In this document: in pieces, positions 33,337 through 43,799 of the stretch
How the letters are laid out: each line of letters opens with the position of its first letter
How positions within the stretch are numbered: the first letter of the stretch is position 1
DNA from: Styela clava
Lineage: Eukaryota; Chordata; Ascidiacea; Stolidobranchia; Styelidae
Assembly (NCBI RefSeq): GCF_964204865.1
Contig: NC_135259.1
Location: forward strand, 4,784,974 to 4,848,973
Direction of reading: 5' to 3'
DNA length: 64,000 nucleotides
Translations under genes and position numbers: made by a program
The notes under the pieces: model-generated
Database searches by the model: none
Told to the model about the DNA's origin: nothing
What the model saw: only the letters and a program-made list of their open reading frames with translations

Positions 33337-33575
33337 TACCGTATTTGCTCGTTTAATAGCCCGGGCGCTTATTTTTTTTAAACAAACTCACTAACCTGGC
33401 CCTTATTCAAACCGGCGCTTATTCAAGCAGGAGCGCTTGTTATTTTTAAAGTGAAATTATACACAAAAATTACGATACCGGTATCTTTGAAGACAAATAT
33501 TTGACGACATTAATCCTTTTTCCATGTCAAACGCAAATTATTCACGTCTTAAGAGTAATTCCTCATAATACGCTT

Positions 33576-34214
33576 TGTTAGATTTGACCTCGCACGCCTC
33601 ACACTTTTGTCCATTTATATTTCTCTATTATATTAACAATCCCAGACGAATTATTTTCTATCTTTCTTTATCTTAATTTCCTGTTGACGGTAACTCATTA
33701 TTGCGCCATAGTGAAGAAATAGGGAGTGAAACTTTTCCCCGGGTTTTGAGATAACGCTTTCTGATTCTTTGTTCTATACGGCACTGTGGGATTGCAAAAG
33801 TGTCGTTTAGTATTGAAATTTGTCTCGGATATAGTTTACATTAGGGGTGCGGGTTTCGTGAAATCTGTTATATTAATTTAGCTCAGTTAGGTCCTATTTA
33901 GTATTGGTTATTATTGCTTGTCATTGTGAATGTTATTTTGTCATTCTTTCATTGGTTGTTTATAGTGCATCCGTGTCGTTATAAATTAGTTTTATCGTTA
34001 GTCTTCAAGTTTCTGTGCTGTAGCAACATTTTACTCATATGTGGAGATTGATGAATACAGTTCGTTTTCTAAGGATCTCGTTGCCTCTTTACTTTGGTTG
34101 TGCAGTTACTAGAAGCTGGGAGATTGCGCATAATTCTTCAAGGCGGGTGCGGGTGCAAATAGGACTCCACTACAACAACGTTGAGTGGATTGGAATTCAC
34201 GTTCCAACTTTATA
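33576..34214 (+). repeat. BEL-B 5' LTR
   Basis: 639 bp, TGTTAGATTTGACCTCGCAC to CCAACTTTATA. I saw no difference from 41253-41891. The internal region begins TTGAAATAAAACTAATATTC, where a primer-binding site would be expected; I cannot assign a tRNA. Confidence 0.92.
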
Positions 34215-34276
34215 TTGAAATAAAACTAATATTCGATTGACCTACTTTGAAGAACATCTGACTACTATTCTCAACA

Positions 34277-37150
34277 ATGGCTTCAAATGTTTCTAAAGAT
34301 ATTATTGATGAATCGTCTGGTGACATCACCATTCCTGCAGTTCAAGTTCGACAATTTTCATTGGGTCAAACAATAAAGGATGATCATCTACGCCAAGCAA
34401 ATGACCATTATGGACAGACTTTTACGGATTTGAATAACATTTTTGCACAACTTATTCTGGATAAGCAAAATCAACAGAGTGTTACTTTACATTATCAGAA
34501 AGTATGCGATCATCTGAACAGTTGGAAAATTTATTTGGAGAATTATATTTTAAATAATGGACTTGATCAACATGTGGCAAAATTACACCTGACTCAGGTT
34601 GTGGATAAATTGAAATCATGTGACATGATTTATCGCCAATATTTGGACTCCTGTGTTAAAGAAGCCGACATCAGTTACATTTCTAAACGGTCAATATCTC
34701 ATTCGTCGAAATCTAAATCTTCTTCATCATCTTATAGAAGACTGGAGAAATCAAGAATATTGAAACTTGAAGCATTACAAGAAAAAGAACTAGCAATACA
34801 AGAAGGACAACTAGCAGCGCAAAAGCAAAGATTAGCAGAGATGAAAGCAAAGTTTAAAGAACAACAAGCTCAACTGCTTGATGAACTGGCAAGTGACAGA
34901 GACTCTTCCACTTCCAATTCGGTTTTGGATGTTGACACCGTCATCTCAGCACGGGATGTAACTTTTCGACATTCAACTGAAGTGAGTCAGAGATCTAGTT
35001 CAGTTCCACTTTTGTCTAACAATAATTTGGAGAATGCAGGTATAAATTCTTACTTTAATTCGTCTTTTAATGTTTTACAACCATCGTATTATCCTTTATC
35101 TACTGTAAATGCAGTTCAGTCTTCAACCCCATGCAGTGTTGTAGAGTCTAACCAATTTTCTAATGCAAATATTTCACAGTTGCCATACAGTGCACCTAAT
35201 TTTGTTGACAATAATTTTTCTGCCATTATACCTACCCCTGTGATTAGCACAGCTGTTATTACTGTCCCTGATAGGTTTACGGGGCCGGTGTATTCACAAC
35301 CTATAATTTCTGTCCCACAGCGGCGTATTGCGCCAGCTGATACTATGTCTTTTGATTACAATAGGCCAGACATATTTTCTCATGTTAATGTAACTATGCC
35401 TGTTGTATCGCAGGCCCATACTAGTGCTTATTTTTCAACATTTTGTAGTAGTTTTCCACAGGCTGGGCCAAATACTATTACCACTGTTAGTAGTTTGCCT
35501 CCAGGCCCTGTTTATACAAACTCATCTCAGCAGATAACATCAGTGTTACCTCCCTTAACAAGACCTGTAGGACCATACGTTCCTCATCCTACCATTTCAA
35601 ATGCCTTGTGCACAAATACTGCCACAATTCCATCTTTCATACCTCCTTATATGTCAAGCTCACAATTACCTCACCCTACCGTTATGAGACAACCTTCCTT
35701 ACCTTCCCCTAACGTTATCCATCATCAAGCTGCCAGCAAAGATGATTTGTACCTTCTGGGAAGAAATATTCAACAAGAATTCCGCTTGCCAGCATTGGAT
35801 AAAGTAGAATTTGCTGGTGATCCATTAGAGTATCATGCATTTATAAGATCTTTCTTTAACACAATTGGACGTCTCACATCTGATCCTTCTACATTGTTGG
35901 CACAATTGTTTGCTCACTGCAAAGGTGAGGCATATGAAGTAATTAAGCACTTGCGAATGGCTGATGACCCAGCACAAGCATTTCATGCAGCTAAGGACAC
36001 TTTAGAATTTCATTTTGGCAATCGATCACTGATCATCAGCACATTTATAAAGCAACTTACTGAAGGACCGAAAATTCGTGTAAATGACGTCAAAGGACTT
36101 TGCAAACTATCATCACAGATGCGTAACTGTTCTATTGTGTTTGACAATTGGAATGCAGGGAATTTACTCGATGCCCCAGCATATCTTGTTGCTATCTTTG
36201 AACGGTTACCTCCTAATATGCGTACTGACTATGTCATGAATGGCACATGGACTTCATTCACAATCCCGTCATTCAATCATTTGCTGAAATTTATTGAGTC
36301 TAGAGCTCGTTTGTACAACACATTTTATGGTCGCACTCTGGCAGAATTGGCGACAAAATCATCTGGTCATAAAGGATACATTAACAAGCGTCCATCGAAG
36401 TTTTCTACATTTACCACTTTAAGTACGCCAAAACCGGAACCTAACTTCAAACAAAATTACAACAAAACTAATAACTCTGGCAAGAATGGTAAATCTGCTT
36501 TGTTTTGCTATCTTTGCAAAGGCGATCACATTCTGATGCGCTGTAACAAATTCAAAGAGAAGAGCATTTCTAACAGACGACAATTTGTAAAGGACCAGTC
36601 TATTTGCTTCAATTGCATGTCATCCAAGAAACATTTTTCTAGCAGTTGTCCTTCAGAGAAGAGGTGTCTAAAAGAAGGGTGTGGCGGACTTCACCACACT
36701 CTGTTACATTTGGAGCAGGTAGCCAAGCAGCCTGCGTTGCATCAGTCGTGTTCTAAGGAACCATTACATGCACCTCAAACTGAAACAACTTCTGTGAATT
36801 CTATGTCTGTACTCAACACTTTGTGCCCTGTTCGACTCATGGCTGTTGCTGTTGAAATACATTTACCTGACGCAAGTGATAAGAAGAAAACAATTGCTTT
36901 CTTGGATCTAGGATCTCAAAGATCATTTTGCTCTACTCGTCTAGCGAAATCTATCGGCCTTTCTGGTAAACCAGAGCGTTGCATGATACGCACTACAAAT
37001 GGTGTTGCTGTTCATACTGGAGAAAGAGTATCATTTCGCCTAAATGGCGTGAACAATACTAACATTGTTGAAGTATACAATGCTTTAACTTTTGACAAAA
37101 TTCCTGACGTCAGAGATTCATTGCCAAAGCCGGATATAATTAACAAATGA
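34277..37150 (+). CDS. gag: BEL-B gag with zinc knuckles and protease start
   Basis: 957 codons from ATG 34277, 62 bp inside the 5' LTR edge. Residues about 155-210 form a charged coiled coil (LKLEALQEKELAIQEGQLAA). A long Ser/Thr/Pro-rich spacer follows. Residues about 498-700 are the DUF1759-type gag core (ALDKVEFAGDPLEYHAFIRS). Two zinc knuckles follow, CYLCKGDHILMRC near 744 and CFNC..C near 776, with a GCGGLHHTLLH block as in BEL-A. Near residue 876, FLDLGSQRSFC is the protease active-site region (DLGS rather than DSG). The frame ends in the middle of the protease domain; the rest is encoded at the start of the next frame, which overlaps by 4 bp (ATGA, 37147-37150). The role is particle assembly and RNA packaging. 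Confidence 0.93.
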   Translation: MASNVSKDIIDESSGDITIPAVQVRQFSLGQTIKDDHLRQANDHYGQTFTDLNNIFAQLILDKQNQQSVTLHYQKVCDHLNSWKIYLENYILNNGLDQHVAKLHLTQVVDKLKSCDMIYRQYLDSCVKEADISYISKRSISHSSKSKSSSSSYRRLEKSRILKLEALQEKELAIQEGQLAAQKQRLAEMKAKFKEQQAQLLDELASDRDSSTSNSVLDVDTVISARDVTFRHSTEVSQRSSSVPLLSNNNLENAGINSYFNSSFNVLQPSYYPLSTVNAVQSSTPCSVVESNQFSNANISQLPYSAPNFVDNNFSAIIPTPVISTAVITVPDRFTGPVYSQPIISVPQRRIAPADTMSFDYNRPDIFSHVNVTMPVVSQAHTSAYFSTFCSSFPQAGPNTITTVSSLPPGPVYTNSSQQITSVLPPLTRPVGPYVPHPTISNALCTNTATIPSFIPPYMSSSQLPHPTVMRQPSLPSPNVIHHQAASKDDLYLLGRNIQQEFRLPALDKVEFAGDPLEYHAFIRSFFNTIGRLTSDPSTLLAQLFAHCKGEAYEVIKHLRMADDPAQAFHAAKDTLEFHFGNRSLIISTFIKQLTEGPKIRVNDVKGLCKLSSQMRNCSIVFDNWNAGNLLDAPAYLVAIFERLPPNMRTDYVMNGTWTSFTIPSFNHLLKFIESRARLYNTFYGRTLAELATKSSGHKGYINKRPSKFSTFTTLSTPKPEPNFKQNYNKTNNSGKNGKSALFCYLCKGDHILMRCNKFKEKSISNRRQFVKDQSICFNCMSSKKHFSSSCPSEKRCLKEGCGGLHHTLLHLEQVAKQPALHQSCSKEPLHAPQTETTSVNSMSVLNTLCPVRLMAVAVEIHLPDASDKKKTIAFLDLGSQRSFCSTRLAKSIGLSGKPERCMIRTTNGVAVHTGERVSFRLNGVNNTNIVEVYNALTFDKIPDVRDSLPKPDIINK

Positions 37151-40100
37151 AATATCCTCATTTGGATGGTTTGAAGTTCCCAGATATTGATGGCGATGTT
37201 GAACTATTAATTGGGGCAGATACCTTGGGTAATTGTCCATTTACTGATTCCCGAGTCGGACCTCCTGGTACTCCAGGAGCCTTGCTTACGTGTCTTGGAT
37301 GGTGTCTCTTTGGCAAAGATCCATCAATGAAATCTGATAATAATTCCCTGAATTATATTAACACTTCTGTGCCTATGATATCTGATGTACAGAATTTACA
37401 AAGTGATGTAGCTGTGAATTTTATTTCTACTACTCTTCCATTGCTATCATTTAATGACACTTCATGCGATACTTGCATGTCACCTCAAAGTCTTCCAGAA
37501 GAAGATCACAATTTGCAGGAGGAAGAAATTGCATGTGATAATTCACAGACACCTACAATTGACAACCATGAACTATATTGCAAAATCATTGCCAAGCCGG
37601 AAGTGACAGATTGTCAGAGGACGGAAAGCAGCAAATTGAATGGTTGTGATTTTTTCTTTATTTGTTCCACATTGCATGATGATATCCTGGATGAGAGTGA
37701 TGTTAACCGTGAAATTGCTGTCTGTCAAACTTGTGGAAATGATTTTGCTGATATGAATGCAGATCCATTAACAACACAACCTTCTTTGGATGATGAACGA
37801 GCTACACAAATTATGAATGATACTTTGAAGCGTGTTGACGGACGATTGCAAATTGGTTTATTATGGAAATATGATGATATTAAATTACCGTACAACTATA
37901 ACATGGCTCTCAAACGTCTCATGTCTGTCAAGCGAAGAATGGAGAAGGATGCTGAATTTGCTACAAAGTACATTGAGAAACTGGATGAATATATAAAGAA
38001 TGGATATGCTGAACAGATACCAGAAGATGAATTGGCACCTACAGAGAGAACCTGGTTCATTCCACACCATGCAACAAGACAATCGAAGTTTCGTGTTGTC
38101 TTTGACAGTTCAGCAGAGTTTGATGGAAAATCACTGAACAAGAATTTACTATCAGGACCTGATTTCAATAACTCATTAGTTGGAGTTCTTCTACGCTTCC
38201 GTTTGAACCCCATTGCTGTGTCGTGTGACATTCGACAGATGTTTCACAGAATATTGGTAAAGCGTGAAGATACACAATCTCTTCGTTTTCTATGGTTCCC
38301 TACACATGATCTTACAAAACCTGTTTCTCAATTTAGAATGCTATCTCATGCCTTTGGTACTACCTGCTCACCTTCTATTGCAACCTTTGCTCTACGAAAG
38401 GTTGCAGAAGATAATTTATCTAATGCTGATCTGACCGCTGTTCGATGCATTTACTCTAATTTTTATGTAGATGACGGATTGTTTTCAAAGGATACTGTAG
38501 AGGAGACTTCTACACTAGTTCGACAAACTATTGATTTACTGGCAACAGGAGGTTTTCACTTGACTAAATTTTTAAGCAATGAACCAGAAGTTCTACAATG
38601 TGTTTCTGAGGAAGACAAGGCTCCCGTTGCTCATGCTCTGGAACTAGGCGATGATGCGGTGAGTCGTACTTTAGGATTGAATTGGAATGCAGCCACTGAT
38701 CAATTTGTTGTTATTGTCAGAATTCAGGAACGTCCTCCTACTCGTCGTGGCATATTATCAATGGTGTCGCAGATATTTGACCCTCTTGGGTATGTTCAAC
38801 CATTTGTACTTGCAGCTCGTATCATTCTGCAAGATCTTTGTTATGAAGAATTTCAATGGGATGATACAATTACTGGCCCTCTTAGAGACAAATGGGAAGA
38901 ATGGTCATCTAAATTACCTTCATTGAATGGGATATCATTTTGTAGATGCTACAGACCAAAAGGATTTACTCCATCTACTTTTCAGTTACATGTATTTTGT
39001 GATGCAAGTTCTTTTGCATATGGAACTTGTGCTTATTTGAAAATAATTGACGATGCAGGAAACATTCACACTGCATTTGTTAAAGGCTCGTCAAGGGTGG
39101 CTCCAAAGAAAGTTGTAACGATACCACGTCTTGAACTGACTGCAGCGGTTGCTGCTACAGAATTGGCGAGATGCATAAAATTGGAATTGAATGAAGTGAT
39201 AACAGATGTATTTTTCTATACGGATTCAATGACAGTTCTTCGAATGATAAACAGTCGATCTGAACGTTTCAAAACTTTTGTTGCTAATCGATTGAATACA
39301 ATTCACTTGCTTTCTCAACCTAGACAATGGCATCATGTTGACACTAAGTCTAATCCAGCAGATATTGCCAGTCGTGGACTAATGCCTGACAAGTGGCACA
39401 AAGCTGATTGCTGGTTTAAAGGACCTTCTTTTCTGAGAAGCAAGGAATCATTGAGAAATTCACATATTTCTGAAACAATTGAGGACTCTGAAATATGTTC
39501 TGAAGTGAAAGTTAATTATAATGAGATTTCCTACAAGGACAAGGATTCTACTATACAACAACCTGGACTTATGCTGTTGTTGAAACGTTACTCTAAATTT
39601 GAAAGACTTATTTCCTCTGTGATATGGCTTCAAAGATTCAAGACTTACATGATTGGGAAATTGCTACATCGTTCTGATTCTCCAGTTACTGGTTGTTTTA
39701 CTGTTGCAGAACGGGAAAATGCAACTATAGATATTGTGAAACTTATACAAGCAGATTCATTGTCTGCTGAGCTTTGCTATTTTAAAGATATGATGAGTTC
39801 GGGCCCTCCACCTTCTGACAGAAAGAGACTTAAATCGCCATTTGCTAAAGAACTTTTGCAGTGTAATCCATATGTGGCTGATGGCATACTTCGAGTTGGA
39901 GGCAGGCTTCGTCAATCTGAATTACAACCTGATCAAAGGAATCCTGTAATTTTACCCCCATATCACCATGCTACTAAACTACTAATTGATTATTACCACT
40001 GTGAACATGGACATTGTGGAAGCAATCAAGTACAGGCTAATTTGTTACAAAAATATTGGATATTGCATCTTCAGTCAGCGGTGGCAAAAGTTCTTAGAGA

Positions 40101-41079
40101 ATGCATGCCATGCAAGATTCGATCTGCCAGACCTGGTAAACAATGGATGTCAGATATGCCTGCTGTTAGGCTTTGTACAGGAAATAGACCATTCTTTCAC
40201 AGCTTCGTTGATTATTTTGGTCCTATAAAGGTCAAGTTGGGCAGAAGCGAACATAAGCGTTACGGAGTTATATTCACTTGTCTTTCTACTCGAGCAATTC
40301 ATCTGGAGGTTGCAGAGAGTTTGGATACCTCTGCATTTTTACAAGCCTTTTTTCGTTTTGTCTCGCGACGTGCAAGACCAGCTCACATGTACTCTGACAA
40401 TGGTACGAATTTTATTGCTGGAAGTAAAGCTCTCAAGGATGGAATTACAAATTGGAATAAGAAACAAATTGACAATGCTCTCGCACAAAAGGGAATTCAA
40501 TGGCATTTTTCACCACCACTTGCAAGTCACCAGAATGGAGTTGTTGAAAGATTGATCAGAGAAGTTAAGAGGATTCTGAGGAATATGCTTGATGATAAAC
40601 CATTAACCGATTATTCACTTTGGTCTTTTCTGGCTGGAGTGGAATCCATCTTAAATGACAGACCCCTTACCCGAGTAAGTAATGATCCCAGAGACCTCCA
40701 TGCCCTGTCACCTAATTCTATTTTACTAAGTAAATTAGATCCTGATCTACCCCCTGATGTTTTTCTGCGAGCTGATGAGTATAGACAGGGCTATAGACAT
40801 GTCCAGCGGTTGTTGGATATATTTTGGCAGAGATTTACTAGGGAATATTTACCTCTGCTTCAGAAACGCTCAAAGTGGTTTCATCCCTCCCCTAACCTGA
40901 AGCCTGGTAACTTAGTACTTATGTGTGATGACATACTTCCCCGTGGTAGTTGGCCAATGGCTGTTGTGGATGAGGTTTATCCTGATAGACTAGGCATTGT
41001 GCGTAGGGTGAAGGTACGAACCTCTAAATCTACGTTCATGCGTGATGTTAGGAAGATATGTTCACTTGAAATTGATTAA
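37147..41079 (+). CDS. pol: BEL-B pol: protease end, RT, RNase H, integrase
   Basis: 1310 codons in the -1 frame relative to gag. The start (LLIGADTLGNCPF, LLTCLGWCLFG) is the C-terminal part of the BEL protease domain. RT covers about residues 290-500, with FYVDDGL near 440. RNase H has FCDASS near 616 and YTDSMT near 692. Integrase has a zinc-binding HHCC region from about 939 (YYHCEHGHCGS, ECMPCK), then VDYFG near 1020, SDNGTNF near 1083 and HQNGVVERL near 1128, the DDE triad. A DUF5641-type tail (LKPGNLVLMCDD) lies at about 1211-1308. No internal stop or missing catalytic residue is seen, so the protein could be functional. Expression would need reinitiation at the ATGA overlap or a frameshift. 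Confidence 0.95.
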   Translation: MKYPHLDGLKFPDIDGDVELLIGADTLGNCPFTDSRVGPPGTPGALLTCLGWCLFGKDPSMKSDNNSLNYINTSVPMISDVQNLQSDVAVNFISTTLPLLSFNDTSCDTCMSPQSLPEEDHNLQEEEIACDNSQTPTIDNHELYCKIIAKPEVTDCQRTESSKLNGCDFFFICSTLHDDILDESDVNREIAVCQTCGNDFADMNADPLTTQPSLDDERATQIMNDTLKRVDGRLQIGLLWKYDDIKLPYNYNMALKRLMSVKRRMEKDAEFATKYIEKLDEYIKNGYAEQIPEDELAPTERTWFIPHHATRQSKFRVVFDSSAEFDGKSLNKNLLSGPDFNNSLVGVLLRFRLNPIAVSCDIRQMFHRILVKREDTQSLRFLWFPTHDLTKPVSQFRMLSHAFGTTCSPSIATFALRKVAEDNLSNADLTAVRCIYSNFYVDDGLFSKDTVEETSTLVRQTIDLLATGGFHLTKFLSNEPEVLQCVSEEDKAPVAHALELGDDAVSRTLGLNWNAATDQFVVIVRIQERPPTRRGILSMVSQIFDPLGYVQPFVLAARIILQDLCYEEFQWDDTITGPLRDKWEEWSSKLPSLNGISFCRCYRPKGFTPSTFQLHVFCDASSFAYGTCAYLKIIDDAGNIHTAFVKGSSRVAPKKVVTIPRLELTAAVAATELARCIKLELNEVITDVFFYTDSMTVLRMINSRSERFKTFVANRLNTIHLLSQPRQWHHVDTKSNPADIASRGLMPDKWHKADCWFKGPSFLRSKESLRNSHISETIEDSEICSEVKVNYNEISYKDKDSTIQQPGLMLLLKRYSKFERLISSVIWLQRFKTYMIGKLLHRSDSPVTGCFTVAERENATIDIVKLIQADSLSAELCYFKDMMSSGPPPSDRKRLKSPFAKELLQCNPYVADGILRVGGRLRQSELQPDQRNPVILPPYHHATKLLIDYYHCEHGHCGSNQVQANLLQKYWILHLQSAVAKVLRECMPCKIRSARPGKQWMSDMPAVRLCTGNRPFFHSFVDYFGPIKVKLGRSEHKRYGVIFTCLSTRAIHLEVAESLDTSAFLQAFFRFVSRRARPAHMYSDNGTNFIAGSKALKDGITNWNKKQIDNALAQKGIQWHFSPPLASHQNGVVERLIREVKRILRNMLDDKPLTDYSLWSFLAGVESILNDRPLTRVSNDPRDLHALSPNSILLSKLDPDLPPDVFLRADEYRQGYRHVQRLLDIFWQRFTREYLPLLQKRSKWFHPSPNLKPGNLVLMCDDILPRGSWPMAVVDEVYPDRLGIVRRVKVRTSKSTFMRDVRKICSLEID

Positions 41080-41252
41080 ATGTCTAATTGATGATTATTC
41101 ATTTGTTTCTGTATATTACATTTCACATTTTTCCATACACAATTTCGTATTCATCATTTTCCTATTTGGTTTACTTATATGCTTTGTGTTCGGCTACTTC
41201 AATCACCTCTTTTATTGAGATAATTATAAGTCTAAATTATCTGGGGCCGGAA

Positions 41253-41891
41253 TGTTAGATTTGACCTCGCACGCCTCACACTTTTGTCCATTTATATTTC
41301 TCTATTATATTAACAATCCCAGACGAATTATTTTCTATCTTTCTTTATCTTAATTTCCTGTTGACGGTAACTCATTATTGCGCCATAGTGAAGAAATAGG
41401 GAGTGAAACTTTTCCCCGGGTTTTGAGATAACGCTTTCTGATTCTTTGTTCTATACGGCACTGTGGGATTGCAAAAGTGTCGTTTAGTATTGAAATTTGT
41501 CTCGGATATAGTTTACATTAGGGGTGCGGGTTTCGTGAAATCTGTTATATTAATTTAGCTCAGTTAGGTCCTATTTAGTATTGGTTATTATTGCTTGTCA
41601 TTGTGAATGTTATTTTGTCATTCTTTCATTGGTTGTTTATAGTGCATCCGTGTCGTTATAAATTAGTTTTATCGTTAGTCTTCAAGTTTCTGTGCTGTAG
41701 CAACATTTTACTCATATGTGGAGATTGATGAATACAGTTCGTTTTCTAAGGATCTCGTTGCCTCTTTACTTTGGTTGTGCAGTTACTAGAAGCTGGGAGA
41801 TTGCGCATAATTCTTCAAGGCGGGTGCGGGTGCAAATAGGACTCCACTACAACAACGTTGAGTGGATTGGAATTCACGTTCCAACTTTATA
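41253..41891 (+). repeat. BEL-B 3' LTR
   Basis: 639 bp, reading identical to 33576-34214. A purine-rich CTGGGGCCGGAA immediately upstream (41241-41252) may be the polypurine tract. Confidence 0.92.
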
Positions 41892-42002
41892 CGCTTCTTA
41901 TTTCCTATTGTTCTCTACCACTGAAAAATCAGCTTTCACACCGGGCGGCTATTCAAACGGGCGCTTAATCAAGACCGGGCGGTTAAACGAGCATATACGG
42001 TA

Positions 42003-42065
42003 TTTGTTTTTAGAGGTATGGACTTGATGGTGAAGAAATCCGTAACCGACCAGCGGTAACGTGAA
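42003..42065 (-). repeat. Dispersed repeat R3, copy 2 (second part)
   Basis: GGACTTGATGGTGAAGAAAT and CCGTAACCGACCAGCGGTAA continue the R3 copy interrupted at 33336. Confidence 0.6.
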
Positions 42066-42848
42066 TAGTGTCGAGGAGTACAGCAACCCTCTCGCATAAA
42101 ATTAACCTCCGAATGTGATACGGACCTGCAAACCCACGCAGAGGGATCGAAGGTGCGATGTCGAGTGTATTCCTAACGCTGAGCACGCTGTAGCCTACCG
42201 CCTAGCTGCAAACCACCCATTATTCCTTGTTAAGTACGGGATTGCTTACGGAAGTGCTGAAGAAGGATGTGTTTTGTATTCTAACTAAAGCACTTGGCGA
42301 TGAATCACTGACACCTGGATTGAATATTTTCGCTTGTTTTAATAATATTACCACATGATCAAATTGCGAAAATTAGTTTAGTGTCGCATTTGACGCTGAA
42401 AACTTGTCTCCGGGGTCACAGGTCACCAGATGTCGTTTCAAACCTCAAACAAGACTTCTGACACTTCGCCCGCGCAAGGTGTTAGGTTATTTGGATGCTC
42501 GTTGGTCTTAGTTCTCCGATGAGATCATAAGCAATAATTTCGTAAGTGGTTTATGCGAGTAGTAACCAAGGTATCTTACGACAGGACTACAAATCTGTAT
42601 CGCTTGCCCTCGGATGAATACCAACCGTTATATGATTGCGACCAAAGCCTTATGTATACAGCACTCAGCCCTGCTGCCTCTCTGTTACGTGTTAGCCTGT
42701 ACAATTCTGTTAAATCTGCTTTGTACCAAGCGAAGATTTCATCGAACCTTTCTTTCCCTTGGATGTATTAGGTAACTTATGCAATTGATTTAGCTAGACT
42801 ATTTTTACTGAGAAAGTCCATTCAAGTTGTCACTAAGAACTGAAGGAG
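42066..42848. other. FB-2 interior, non-coding
   Basis: No domain recognised. A 72-codon frame at 42553-42771 is not supported by motifs. The stretch leads into the PHD frame and could hold its 5' untranslated region. Confidence 0.4.
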
Positions 42849-43160
42849 ATGGATCAATCCAGTGAATCACCATGCGGCATATGCTTTAAGAATTGTGCCG
42901 AAGGAAGCCACAGCATTTTATGCGAAATATGTGGAAACTGGTTCCACGGCACCTGCGAGAAATTGAAAGAAGAATCTATCATGGAACTTGGGAACCTCTC
43001 GCAAGCATCGTATATATGCAGAAAGTGCTCTTCGGAAGACGATGGTTCATTCGACTTCTTGACTGCACTCCATCGCTTACGCAGAGTAAGTAATTCACCG
43101 CTCTTCCGTTCTTATAGACCTAATTACAGATTGTGCATCATCCGTCTAGTGTTTTTATAA
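42849..43160 (+). CDS. PHD-type zinc finger frame in FB-2
   Basis: Starts ATG 42849 just after GAACTGAAGGAG. Residues about 9-60 form a PHD finger: CGICFKNC, CEICGNWFHGTCEKL and YICRKC give the C4-H-C3 spacing. A strong donor, CAGA|GTAAGTAA, at 43085/43086 falls in frame after ALHRLRR, so the rest of the open frame to 43160 is probably intron. I could not find a downstream acceptor that joins it in frame to the OTU frame at 43800 (candidates at 43290 and 43742 give early stops), so it is either a separate protein or part of a gene with an altered splice site. PHD fingers typically read histone tails; a role in targeting the transposon is inference. Confidence 0.6.
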   Translation: MDQSSESPCGICFKNCAEGSHSILCEICGNWFHGTCEKLKEESIMELGNLSQASYICRKCSSEDDGSFDFLTALHRLRRVSNSPLFRSYRPNYRLCIIRLVFL

Positions 43161-43799
43161 AGAAATTTATTAAAAGTAAAGTCACGCGCACTCGCTCAAA
43201 ATGTAGGCGCTGATCTCTGAGCAAAGTTACGGACGATCGCTAAATTGCCAAGAGTTACTGAGGCTATAAATTATTATTATATTGAGTGCAGTTAGTAAAT
43301 ACGGATTGCCACGAGACGTTAACGCTGTTTATGTCAACACGATGAAAAATAACTATGAAATAATGAATTTCCACATGACGGAATTTATTACAAATTTGGG
43401 AATGAAAATTGCTTGTCTGATGGATATATTGTTAGTAAAACGGGTGAACACAGTCCATTCGATTATGTATAGATTAAGCACAGTATTGATGGGAAAGATT
43501 TTACGGAATTTCATTCTCCATAACCATATGACGACTTTTCCCGAAGGTGAAAATGGGATTTTGTGTCTGTTCCAATCGGTTTGACAAACCCCGGATGGTT
43601 CCCGCTCAATGGGGTCAATGTGAATTTTAAAGTATTGTGATGGTGGAAACGCCATTAGGGATGCTTGATAGCGGAATTAAACATCATTTTCCATAAATTT
43701 TGTGATTGGTGATTCACAACTAATCTCCATTTCTATTTCTAGAGTGCCAAGAAGAATTGAGGCATTTTTTGTGCATGTACAATCAGGGAAAAGCATATC
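43161..43799. other. Region between PHD and OTU frames
   Basis: Contains acceptor-like sites TTATATTGAGTGCAG (43291) and TTTCTATTTCTAG (43742). A 100-codon frame at 43282-43584 (YGLPRDVNAVYVNTMKNN) is not recognised and may be a decayed exon. Low confidence either way. Confidence 0.35.

Larger units (their letters stand above)
33576..41891 (+). mobile_element. BEL/Pao LTR retrotransposon (BEL-B), full length
   Basis: 8,316 bp with two 639-bp LTRs that read as identical over their whole length, and a 5-bp duplication, CGCTT, at 33571-33575 and 41892-41896 (TACGCTT is shared on both sides). It encodes gag-protease (34277-37150) and protease-RT-RNase H-integrase (37147-41079). Catalytic motifs are all present. 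Identical LTRs mean a very recent insertion. Confidence 0.95.
33339..42000. mobile_element. TA-flanked inverted-repeat element, split by BEL-B
   Basis: Ends are CCGTATTTGCTCGTTTAATA and, inverted, CCGTATATGCTCGTTTAACC, with TA at 33337-33338 and 42001-42002. GGGCGCTTATT-like words repeat at both ends. Without the BEL retrotransposon it is only about 340 bp and non-coding, so it is a Tc1/mariner-type MITE that received the BEL insertion. Confidence 0.78.

Noticed and set aside
43282..43584. Possible coding exon between PHD and OTU frames
   Set aside because: YGLPRDV recalls integrase-like text, but joining it in frame to either neighbour gives early stops; I left it as unresolved interior.
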